Shown one piece after another: positions 26,784 to 33,417 of a stretch of DNA of 50,045 nucleotides (its first letter is position 1; each line of letters opens with the position of its first letter). The notes beneath the pieces were generated by a model. It had not been told where the DNA came from. It worked only from the letters and a program-made list of their open reading frames with translations, and searched no databases. The stretch comes from JANYCO01 sp035535995 (lineage in GTDB: Bacteria > Bacteroidota > Bacteroidia > Cytophagales > Cytophagaceae), in NCBI GenBank assembly GCA_035535995.1, contig DATLOZ010000026.1:1-50045 (forward strand), written 5' to 3'. Position numbers and translations under genes: made by a program.

Positions 26784-26791
26784 CAAATATA
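26784..26791 (-). promoter_or_regulatory. -7 promoter element of the DUF3800 gene
   Basis: TATATTTG on the minus strand, 29 nt before the ATG at 26754. Only a weak -33 box was seen. Confidence 0.5.
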
Positions 26792-26936
26792 CAGCATTTA
26801 ACAGTGCTATTGATAAAATTCAAGTGTATTGTTATTAACATATATCTATACATAGATGTGCTATAAAGCATAAAAACAAGTACTTTATTGTGGAAAACTT
26901 CATGACGGGGTATTTTATAGATAATATAGATTTGCA

Positions 26937-26944
26937 TACCTTTG
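26937..26944 (+). promoter_or_regulatory. -7 promoter element of the coiled-coil/winged-helix gene
   Basis: TACCTTTG, 22 nt before ATG 26967. The expected -33 position holds TTTT rather than TTTG. Confidence 0.5.
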
Positions 26945-26966
26945 ATAAATACAATTAGGGAATCTT

Positions 26967-27467
26967 ATGAAAAAGGATAGCGCAAACGAAATAAATATAG
27001 CATTGACCAATGAAGAATTGGTCGGTTTGATTGCGCTTTATTCAGAGAAAGCAGATACAGTTGCTAAAGAGATTGAAGAGTTACAGGAGAAACAAAAATT
27101 AATACTGGCAACCCTGAATAAACTTAATCGACAGAGCGGGAAAAAGGAGAATGCATATAACGCCGATTGGACGTGGGTTGCAAAGATTTCCTTTGTATTG
27201 AAAAGCGCAAACAAGCCAATGAAGGCAAAAGACATTTCCGAGATGATTTATACGTTGGATTCCGAGATATTAAATGATTTGGAGTCTAAGGAAAAATACT
27301 CTTCTACGATATCATCAACCATCGTTCAAAGGGTTGATAAGGTTTACAAAAGAATTAAAGAGTCAGAAGAAGATGGTGGCGAATATTTGGTGGGGTTGAT
27401 CGAATGGCCAGATTCTAAATTTGATGAAAACAACAAAGGCTCCCTTTTGTGGAGCCTAAAGTCTTGA
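26967..27467 (+). CDS. Coiled-coil plus winged-helix-like protein
   Basis: 166 aa. Residues about 17-56 are a coiled coil (YSEKADTVAKEIEELQEKQK and onward). Residues about 69-165 look like a winged helix: WVAKISFVLKSANKPMKAKD, ISEMIYTLDSEI, SSTISSTIVQRVDKVYKRI, then a beta-wing ending SLLWSLKS. This arrangement resembles HARE-type winged helices linked to DNA binding, but the match is by eye only. It is probably a nucleic-acid-binding regulator or accessory protein. A short hairpin (AGGCTCC/GGAGCCT, 27437-27457) overlaps the last codons. It is AT-rich and diverges from DUF3800 across a shared 212-bp promoter region. Confidence 0.65.
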   Translation: MKKDSANEINIALTNEELVGLIALYSEKADTVAKEIEELQEKQKLILATLNKLNRQSGKKENAYNADWTWVAKISFVLKSANKPMKAKDISEMIYTLDSEILNDLESKEKYSSTISSTIVQRVDKVYKRIKESEEDGGEYLVGLIEWPDSKFDENNKGSLLWSLKS

Positions 27468-27682
27468 AGCAGTTTCAGGCGTAACAGGTTAACTTACCGT
27501 TATTGCGGGCCACATTAGAGTCGTGGAAAGTGGGACGGGCCTCATTAACTTGAACTCAAGTGCCACCCTGAACTGTTTTTGGAGCAGGAATCCGTCAGTT
27601 TGATCGCTTCGGATTGTTTGGGAGCTACCAGTTTATCGGTAGCTCTTCCTGTTTTACAAAGATTGAAAAAAAAAACGTTTTT
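27468..27682. other. Gene-free stretch with one hairpin
   Basis: No convincing gene on either strand. GAGCTACC (27622-27629) pairs with GGTAGCTC (27638-27645), followed on the plus strand by TTCCTGTTTT, a weak terminator candidate. The rest may be remnants of mobile DNA, but nothing recognisable was read. Confidence 0.4.
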
Positions 27683-27878
27683 TCAAACCGTGCATTTATT
27701 GCTGTTTAATTCGTGTTCGTTAAAAAGGCCACTTTTTTCACCTCTTTCCTGTAATTCCTTTTCTGCTGCTTCCCGAAGTCTCTGACGTGCCTATGCGGAG
27801 AATGCCATTCCGTTTAATTCGGCTGCTTTCTTAAATGCTTCTTTTTCAGCAGTTGACAGCTTTATTAAACCTGATCAT
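27683..27878 (-). pseudogene. Decayed ribbon-helix-helix antitoxin-like gene
   Basis: On the minus strand one frame reads LIKLSTAEKEAFKKAAEL, then NGMAFSA, a TAG stop (27793-27791), then ARQRLREAAEKELQERGEKS and GLF. This is the pattern of CopG/RHH antitoxins, where a Trp is usual between SA and AR; TGG to TAG explains the stop. The likely start, ATG at 27878 (after AGGAG), is in another frame (MIRF), so a frameshift near 27862-27870 is also present. Two independent lesions imply a true pseudogene. No intact toxin partner is adjacent. Confidence 0.7.
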
Positions 27879-27925
27879 CTCCTAAAAAGAAGAAAGAGAA
27901 ATAAACGTATTAATATTTCCCTATT

Positions 27926-28182
27926 ATGACATTTCAAGAAGCAGTAGAATTTAAAAGAAAACTAATCTATACTAAATACCATAAGGACGGATACTTATTT
28001 CATGTATTTGTAACCCCATTTGAACAAAATGATTTATCAGATTATTTTCACTCTCTTAGATAGAAAGATTGCCAAAGGATGAAGATTCTCTTCTGTTTAG
28101 TAGAAATAATAATTTTACAGTTCGTGGAATTTATTTCGATGGAGCCACACTTTTATTTGAAGAGGTTAAGCCAAATAATTAA
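27926..28182 (+). pseudogene. Small hypothetical gene, frameshifted
   Basis: ATG 27926 opens MTFQEAVEFKRKLIYTKYHK, then DGYLFHVFVTPFEQNDL, stopping at 28061-28063. From 28060, in a different frame, a protein-like sequence resumes: IERLPKDEDSLLFSR, NNNFTVRGIYFDGATLLFEE, VKPNN, stop 28182. Joined, they would give a protein of about 85 aa. A one-base indel near 28050-28062 explains the break. I do not recognise the family. It lies beside the decayed RHH gene, diverging from it, so both may be remains of one acquired module. Confidence 0.5.
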
Positions 28183-28194
28183 ATTTTTATCGAA

Positions 28195-28224
28195 TTTGCT
28201 CCAACAGGTATATAGTTACCTTTG
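28195..28224 (+). promoter_or_regulatory. Consensus promoter upstream of a long hairpin
   Basis: TTTG (28195-28198), 18 nt, then TACCTTTG (28217-28224): one of the best matches in the window to the Bacteroidota promoter consensus. It points toward the hairpin at 28248-28310, with no gene on this strand before the 3' end of the convergent LytTR gene. Confidence 0.6.
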
Positions 28225-28229
28225 GGGAT

Positions 28230-28312
28230 CAACTATAAGAATACGTACTCGCTACTGTTGCTCTTGCTGTCCTGCATCCTGACAGCAAGAGCAACAGCAA
28301 CAGTAGTGAGTG
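28230..28312 (+). ncRNA. Candidate hairpin RNA, or repeat-derived stem-loop
   Basis: CTGTTGCTCTTGCTGTC (28255-28271) pairs perfectly with GACAGCAAGAGCAACAG (28281-28297) around a 9-nt loop. The pairing continues (CTCGCTACTGTTGC against GCAACAGTAGTGAG) if a duplicated six-nucleotide AACAGC unit on the right arm is looped out. A strong promoter lies just upstream. The T-run after the stem is weak (GATTTTGGTTT), so the 3' end is uncertain. Part of the right arm recurs at 33342-33362. It could be an sRNA, a terminator for the minus-strand LytTR operon, or a REP-like element. Confidence 0.4.
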
Positions 28313-28320
28313 ATTTTGGT

Positions 28321-29061
28321 TTAGAACTCCAGTTCTCTTTTCAACAACGCATACCCACTTCTACTCACCGGGAGCTTTACACCGCTTTTCAAAACTACCT
28401 GGTAGGAATCTTTTTCATATGGTTCTATCCGCATTACTTCATGTACATTCACAATGTACGAGCGATGAATACGTACGAACGTTTTGTTGTCTAGTGTAGC
28501 TTCGTAGTGTTTCATCGTCTGCTGTTTCAGAAATTTTCCTTCTTTAGTATACAGCATCACGTAATCATCTTGTGCTTCTATATAATGTAATGTATCTACA
28601 GGAATGACGTGGATCTTGGTGCCTGTCTTTACTACTATGCGTTCGGTGCGTTCTTCGGAAACTAGTTTTTGCACAAACTCTTTTACGTGTGCGCTGTTAT
28701 TTTCTTTAGCACCTGTTTTCTCTTTTGCTTTTTCGATCGCTTTGGAAAACCGTTCTCTTGAAAATGGCTTCAGCAAATAATCCACCGCATTCATTTCAAA
28801 AGCTTTGATCGCGTATTCATTATAAGCAGTTGTAAAAATGATCACAGGTGGATTTTCCAGCAGTTCCAACATTTCAAATCCTGTGAGTTTTGGCATCTGC
28901 ACGTCGAGAAATACGAGATCCGGTTTCAGTTCCTGGATTGCTTTTAGGCCCTGGAAACCGTCGCTGCATTCATGCATCACTTCAATAGAAGAATATTCGG
29001 AGAGATAATTTTTGATCAGCTCCCTCGCCAATTGTTCGTCGTCTATGATGATTGTTTTCAT
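28321..29061 (-). CDS. LytTR-family response regulator
   Basis: 246 aa. The receiver domain (about 1-120) has the acidic pocket IIIDDEQ, phospho-acceptor Asp53 in FLDVQMP, and the Lys of LLKPF. The C-terminal LytTR DNA-binding domain (about 140-245) has HVIPVDTLHYIEAQDDYVML and FVRIHRSYIVNV. It is activated by the kinase encoded 5 nt upstream in the same operon. The pair resembles LytS/LytR-type systems that respond to envelope or membrane stress. The LiaF-like gene upstream fits that role. Confidence 0.93.
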   Translation of the reverse strand: MKTIIIDDEQLARELIKNYLSEYSSIEVMHECSDGFQGLKAIQELKPDLVFLDVQMPKLTGFEMLELLENPPVIIFTTAYNEYAIKAFEMNAVDYLLKPFSRERFSKAIEKAKEKTGAKENNSAHVKEFVQKLVSEERTERIVVKTGTKIHVIPVDTLHYIEAQDDYVMLYTKEGKFLKQQTMKHYEATLDNKTFVRIHRSYIVNVHEVMRIEPYEKDSYQVVLKSGVKLPVSRSGYALLKRELEF

Positions 29062-29066
29062 CGTTT

Positions 29067-30107
29067 TTACTGTTGTGGTATAAACAATTCCACTTCAAAT
29101 ACAGAACCGTTTACCGTTGTTTTCATCAAATCTTTTTTATTGTAGATCAACAGCAGTCTTTCCTGCACGTTGCGCAAGCCGATGCCTCTTCCTTTTTTGG
29201 ATACTACATATTTTTCAAAATTGTTGGAGATATGGATGCAAAGAAAATTATTTTCTTTGCTCGCGCTCAAATGGATCACAACTGGCTCCTGGCTTTCATA
29301 TACACCATGCTTGATCGCATTTTCCAGCAAGGGCTGCAGGATCATATTAGGAACTTGCATATACATTGTTTCCGTGCTGATCTCTTTTTCGAAAATAAGC
29401 TTTTCTCCAAATCTTACTTTTTCTATTTCCAGGTAGAGCAAACTGTTTTCTAATTCCTTTTCGAAAGAGATCAAGGAATTTTTATTGTGTTCTAACGCAA
29501 AGCGCAAATAGGAAGAAAGCTTCACCAACATATCTTGCGCTTTCGCAGGATTGGTGATTGTGAGTGAACTGATCGAGTTTAAGCTATTGAAAATAAAATG
29601 CGGATTTAATTGAGAACGGAGCAAAGAAAGCTCTGTCTCTTTTACCAACGTGCGAAGGTCTGCTTCGCGCGTTAGTTTTTCCCGGAAGGAGAAATAATAA
29701 ATATATAAATAATAGATCAGCACGATGATGAAATAATATAGCATCCCACTCACCGCGCGGCCCAGGAATGCAGAAAGTGCAAAGGTTTTGTACGCTTCGT
29801 TTTCTTCGGCAATCCAGTTCATGATAAAATTCCCCGCAATCAACCAAAGACTGATCACGATCAGTGCAGCGATCACGTGCACCATCAATACTACAAACGG
29901 TTTTTGCTTTTCAAGATTCAGGTATTTTACCGGATACCAGAAATTCATTGCAATATTTGCGTAAAGCAAATTATACACCAGGCTATCTGCTATGGCCAAC
30001 GACAACGATAAATTATAATACCTGGATAAGATCACAATATCCACCACCGCAACAGTTGACCATGCAGCGATGTAAAAAATAATATTTTTAAGAAAAGGGT
30101 TCCTCAT
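29067..30107 (-). CDS. LytS-type sensor histidine kinase
   Basis: 346 aa. Four transmembrane helices cover about 9-29, 36-55, 70-95 and 108-140, with no large extracytoplasmic domain, so it probably senses within the membrane or through a partner such as LiaF. The His_kinase (PF06580-type) motif LLRSQLNPHFIFNSLNSISS gives phospho-acceptor His170. The ATPase part follows with MILQPLLENAIKHGV and GRGIGLRNVQERL. It lies between the LiaF-like gene and the LytTR regulator; the 30120-30164 hairpin is just upstream of its start. Confidence 0.93.
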   Translation of the reverse strand: MRNPFLKNIIFYIAAWSTVAVVDIVILSRYYNLSLSLAIADSLVYNLLYANIAMNFWYPVKYLNLEKQKPFVVLMVHVIAALIVISLWLIAGNFIMNWIAEENEAYKTFALSAFLGRAVSGMLYYFIIVLIYYLYIYYFSFREKLTREADLRTLVKETELSLLRSQLNPHFIFNSLNSISSLTITNPAKAQDMLVKLSSYLRFALEHNKNSLISFEKELENSLLYLEIEKVRFGEKLIFEKEISTETMYMQVPNMILQPLLENAIKHGVYESQEPVVIHLSASKENNFLCIHISNNFEKYVVSKKGRGIGLRNVQERLLLIYNKKDLMKTTVNGSVFEVELFIPQQ

Positions 30108-30119
30108 GACAGTAGTGAG

Positions 30120-30164
30120 TATGAAGCGCGACTATGGATTTTTCCTCCATCGTCGCGCTTCATA
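30120..30164 (-). promoter_or_regulatory. Intercistronic hairpin between liaF-like gene and kinase gene
   Basis: TATGAAGCGCGAC (30120-30132) pairs perfectly with GTCGCGCTTCATA (30152-30164). An inner ATGGA/TCCAT stem extends it past one mismatch. On the minus strand the stem ends 12 nt before the kinase start codon and begins 13 nt after the liaF stop, filling the 70-nt spacer. There is no terminator-type T-run. It could stabilise the upstream mRNA or damp kinase translation. Confidence 0.6.
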
Positions 30165-30177
30165 TTCATAGCTGATT

Positions 30178-30900
30178 TTATGCTCTTTTTATTTCTAAGC
30201 CACCCATTACTACACTTCCGCGGATCACCAGTTCTGCTGCGGGGTCTACATATTGGTCTTTTTGATAATTGATATCATCTTCAATTCCACTCATTACCGG
30301 AGATGTTTCCAATACTACGTTCCATTCGCGTGGCACGCGCAGGCTAATGCCACCGAATACGACGTTGATATCAATGATGTTGCGTTCTTTGGAAAGTGTG
30401 CAGTTGGTGAGATCCAGCTCCAGGCCACCACAGGTAACGCTAAGGCGACCGCCTTTGAAATCATAAGAACTTATTTTTTTGCTTTCGCCTCCGAAGATGA
30501 CCGTATTTTCGATGTATCCGTTCATAGTTTTTTCCGTGTTAATAGTCATTTTTTTTTTAGGAACATGTGGTTTGTGAAATATGATGATGAATCCCAGCAC
30601 CACTAGTAGCATTGGCCAGAGCTGGGCAATAGTGATGTCGTAGATACCAAGATCAGGCAGCAGGAAATAAGTACCGATCGAGATCAGGATCAGTCCGCCG
30701 AACCAGTTGCGCGAAGGCAGGATAAACAAGCCGATCGCGACAAGCAGCATTTTCCAGGTAAATACATAAGCAGGAATTACAAAAGGTAACAGATGAAAAT
30801 TCTGCAACAACAATAGCAGTCCTACTGCTATGAAGATCAGTCCTCCCCAAAAGGATTTTTTATTTAAGATCGGGTTCATAATTTCTAATTCTTTTTCCAT
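30178..30900 (-). CDS. LiaF-like membrane protein
   Basis: 240 aa. Four short transmembrane helices span about 15-110 (GGLIFIAVGLLLLLQNFHLL, MLLVAIGLFIL, FGGLILISIGTYFLL, LWPMLLVVLGFIIIF). A soluble C-terminal domain follows (about 118-240), with NTVIFGGESKKISSYDFKGG, LSVTCGGLELDLTNC and VVFGGISLRVPREW, the repeated FGG/GGxxLxL pattern of LiaF-like domains. LiaF proteins inhibit or tune cognate kinases in cell-envelope stress responses. It is first in the operon with the LytS-type kinase and LytTR regulator. The start at 30900 is supported by a -7 element only 7 nt away; Met8 is an alternative. Confidence 0.87.
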   Translation of the reverse strand: MEKELEIMNPILNKKSFWGGLIFIAVGLLLLLQNFHLLPFVIPAYVFTWKMLLVAIGLFILPSRNWFGGLILISIGTYFLLPDLGIYDITIAQLWPMLLVVLGFIIIFHKPHVPKKKMTINTEKTMNGYIENTVIFGGESKKISSYDFKGGRLSVTCGGLELDLTNCTLSKERNIIDINVVFGGISLRVPREWNVVLETSPVMSGIEDDINYQKDQYVDPAAELVIRGSVVMGGLEIKRA

Positions 30901-30907
30901 GATAGTT

Positions 30908-30915
30908 CAAAGGTA
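30908..30915 (-). promoter_or_regulatory. -7 promoter element of the liaF-lytS-lytR-like operon
   Basis: TACCTTTG on the minus strand ends 7 nt before the start codon at 30900, implying an almost leaderless mRNA if the upstream ATG is used. Met8 (30879) would give a leader of usual length. The -33 box is weak. Confidence 0.5.
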
Positions 30916-31369
30916 CAATGCCTTGTGCTGTGCCGAAACAGGAAATCGGCGAACGGAGATATTTTTACCGGTGAACGGTGGAATCTCGTGTTTATACCAT
31001 TATTTCAATACGTATAAATACGTATTTTTAAAAATATAGTCTTCTTTTTTTGGCAGATGGGCTTTATGCGCCTACCTTGAGCGTAAAGGATTTCTTAACT
31101 CAAAATCCTGATAATTTACTATTGAATCATTAGTTCTTGTTCCGTGAAACTACTGTGCTTAAACGAAGTTTTTTTTAACGCAGAGAATACAAGAGCGTTT
31201 TGATAATATAGTAAGCTCCTTACTTATAACTTTCAATGTAACCTGATCCGGAAGGTTTTTCTATTCCGGGGAATAAAAATTTAGATAGCCACGGCTTGAT
31301 TCATCATGCCATGTGAAATATATTTTTCAATTCTGAAATATTTTTTTGCATGTCTTGTACAAAAACCTC
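30916..31369. other. Divergent intergenic region with a double palindrome
   Basis: About 450 bp between the LiaF-like operon and the LuxR-type gene, with no gene seen. ATACGTATAAATACGTAT (31008-31025) consists of two self-complementary ATACGTAT boxes 2 bp apart. Its CGTATAAATACG core recurs exactly at 39656-39667, upstream of another LytTR regulator. It may be a transcription-factor site. Confidence 0.45.
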
Positions 31370-31705
31370 ATGCGTCCAACCCGTGAATTACATAGTGTCT
31401 ATTCGCCTAGAGAGCTCCGACGTTTGTTGGAGAGCGGGTCTTTCGTGTCTGAACATAAGCTGAAACGGTTGTTTGAGGAAGAAAATTTTCGCCTTCTTCA
31501 TCATCGTCGTTTTCAATCGCTTACCATACGCGAAATAGAAGTATTACGTCTTATTGCTTTGGGAGAAACAAATCAGCAGATCTCCGAAAAACTTTTTGTC
31601 TCTGCGGACACCGTGCGCACACACCGTAACAGGATCTGGCAAAAACTTGAGATCAAAAATCTTGTAGGTGCGATCCGGTTTGCGAGTGCTTTTGACCTTA
31701 TTTAA
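31370..31705 (+). CDS. LuxR-type HTH regulator lacking a receiver domain
   Basis: 111 aa from ATG 31370; the longer frame would need a TTG start. The C-terminal half (about 50-111) is a GerE/LuxR helix-turn-helix: SLTIREIEVLRLIALGETNQ, then QISEKLFVSADTVRTHRNRI and WQKLEIKNLVGA. The first 45 residues are basic and helical with no recognised domain, so it is not a response regulator in the usual sense. It may act with a separate sensor, perhaps the kinase encoded downstream, but this is only positional inference. An AT-rich inverted repeat (31704-31757) follows its stop. Confidence 0.85.
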   Translation: MRPTRELHSVYSPRELRRLLESGSFVSEHKLKRLFEEENFRLLHHRRFQSLTIREIEVLRLIALGETNQQISEKLFVSADTVRTHRNRIWQKLEIKNLVGAIRFASAFDLI

Positions 31706-31757
31706 TTATAAATGTTGATGATTTAAATTCATAACACATAATTCAACATTCATAATT
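31704..31757. repeat. AT-rich inverted repeat of the CATTCATAATT family
   Basis: AATTATAAATGTTGA (31704-31718) pairs with TCAACATTCATAATT (31743-31757), one mismatch. It is related to the repeats at 11425-11468 and 43003-43060, all at gene 3' ends. Confidence 0.55.
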
Positions 31758-31841
31758 AACCTATCTTTTCACAACATTCGCTTCAATTCTTCGTAAAAGC
31801 CTCTACGGCCATTATTGTTTTACCTAATTTTTTAGTTCAAC

Positions 31842-33314
31842 ATGCAAATTACAATAGATACAGTAAATCTGTTAGAGAGACCTATTGTCGATGTACGGCA
31901 GAGTGATTGGGAAAAGGCACTTTCTGTTGAATCCAGGAGGATCCAGGAGTTTATGCTTTTATGCGCTGTTATTATTTTTCCTTCTTTCGCACTCTTTGAC
32001 TTCTATACATTACCTTCTGCTTATTTTATTCCTGCTACCGCCATCCGGTTTCTGATCACGATCTCTATTGGCCTGGGATTATATTTTCAGAAAAAGAAAA
32101 ATTTCAACCACCTCTATTTAAGCTATTACTCATTTCTCAGCATTAGTATTTTCTGCACTTACACAACCTTCATCGGTGGACCTGAATATTTGTATCAACA
32201 CAACATCGCCAGCTGTACGGTATTCTTGGCAGCTTCTGTATTCTTTATCTGGCATTGGAGACATTCGATCGCAATCATTACGGCAGTGTTATTATCGTTC
32301 ATAGTTGGTCTGCAATTAACTCCGGAAATCACCTTCAAAATGTTGATGATGTCCGGAGGCTCTGTACTGATCAGCGTGATGGCGATCTTCCCGGTAATTG
32401 TTGGGTATAAGTATCATTCCTTCAAAGTAGAGTTTGGATTGAAAAAAGAACTGGAAGAATCCAATCTTGCTTTGCGCAAAGAAAAAACAGAAACCGAATT
32501 AAAAAACAACGAACTCACCGAAGCCCGATCTTCGCTAGATGCCGCCAATAAAGAGCTTCAGGTGGTCAATACAAGCCTGGAGAGAATGGTAAAAGAGCGT
32601 ACGCTAAACCTGGAAGAATCAAACTCCGACTTGCGTCAGATCCTGGAAGAGCTCGACATGTTCTTATATTCCAGTTACCACGATCTCAAAGGCCCGGTAT
32701 CTCGCCTGATGGGATTGGCCAACCTGGCAAAGATCGAGGTGAAAGAAAATATCGCCCATTTTTATATCGATAAATTCATCGACAACATTCAGGAAATGCA
32801 GCTCCTGATGAAGAAGCTCAACAACGTACATCATATCAATATCAAAGATATTACTTATGAAAAAGTAAATATTGTTGCTTTGATAGAAGAATTAAATCAG
32901 AAATATAAACTACAGTTTAGCACGATCAAATTTCACCACGAGATCAAAAGCTCGGTAGATTTTTATTCCGATCCTGAAATGATCCGTTTCGCGCTCGAGC
33001 GTGTAATTGAGAACGCCCTGATCTTCCGTAAGAATACGGAAGAAGATAATATTGTACTGAACATTTCTATTTCCCCTGCTAATGCAAGGATCTCCCTCTT
33101 TGATAATGGTATTGGAATTCCTGAACAAATACTTGGGCAGATCTTCAAAATGTTTTACCGCGGTCATGAAATTTCCAAAGGCCATGGACTTGGATTATAT
33201 ACAGCGAAAAAAGCCTGTGAAAAAGTCAGAGGTTCGATCAAGATTATCAGCGTAGAAAATATCTTTACAGAAGTTGTACTTCTCTTGCCTAATAAAGCTC
33301 CTGGTTATCATTAA
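31842..33314 (+). CDS. Membrane sensor histidine kinase
   Basis: 490 aa. Six transmembrane helices fill about residues 36-190. A long coiled coil follows (about 198-270, ELEESNLALRKEKTETELKN). The H-box FLYSSYHDLKGPVSRLMGLA gives His280; the HATPase has the N-box FALERVIENALIF, G1 DNGIGIP and G2 GHGLGLYTAKKA. The membrane domain without periplasmic loops resembles other membrane-embedded sensors. No response regulator is adjacent; the partner may be the LuxR-type gene upstream, which has no receiver, or a distant protein. The spacer to that gene is 136 nt. Confidence 0.92.
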   Translation: MQITIDTVNLLERPIVDVRQSDWEKALSVESRRIQEFMLLCAVIIFPSFALFDFYTLPSAYFIPATAIRFLITISIGLGLYFQKKKNFNHLYLSYYSFLSISIFCTYTTFIGGPEYLYQHNIASCTVFLAASVFFIWHWRHSIAIITAVLLSFIVGLQLTPEITFKMLMMSGGSVLISVMAIFPVIVGYKYHSFKVEFGLKKELEESNLALRKEKTETELKNNELTEARSSLDAANKELQVVNTSLERMVKERTLNLEESNSDLRQILEELDMFLYSSYHDLKGPVSRLMGLANLAKIEVKENIAHFYIDKFIDNIQEMQLLMKKLNNVHHINIKDITYEKVNIVALIEELNQKYKLQFSTIKFHHEIKSSVDFYSDPEMIRFALERVIENALIFRKNTEEDNIVLNISISPANARISLFDNGIGIPEQILGQIFKMFYRGHEISKGHGLGLYTAKKACEKVRGSIKIISVENIFTEVVLLLPNKAPGYH

Positions 33315-33325
33315 TTGTTCAAGAG

Positions 33326-33362
33326 TGCTGCTGTCCTATAGGCAACAGCAACCGTAATGAGT
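33326..33362 (+). repeat. Hairpin related to the 28248-28310 element
   Basis: TGCTGTCC-TATA-GGcaACAGCA forms a short bulged stem. Its right part, GCAACAGCAACCGTAATGAGT, matches 28291-28311 at 19 of 21 positions. It lies between the histidine kinase and DEAD-box genes and may be a terminator or a dispersed repeat. Confidence 0.45.
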
Positions 33363-33400
33363 AACGTCAAGGGTAAATCTGATTTTACGGGTTTTATATG

Positions 33401-33408
33401 TACCTTTG
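33401..33408 (+). promoter_or_regulatory. -7 promoter element of the DEAD-box helicase gene
   Basis: TACCTTTG with TCTG 19 nt upstream as a partial -33 box. The start codon at 33418 is only 9 nt past the element, so the mRNA would have a leader of a few nucleotides. Confidence 0.6.
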
Positions 33409-33417
33409 CTTTTACTC

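Noticed and set aside
27579..27785. 68-codon plus-strand open frame
   Set aside because: It is antisense to the decayed RHH gene, whose minus-strand reading is clearly the better protein.
31346..31369. TTG start extending the LuxR-type protein by eight residues
   Set aside because: The ATG at 31370 begins a plausible protein and the extra residues add nothing recognisable.
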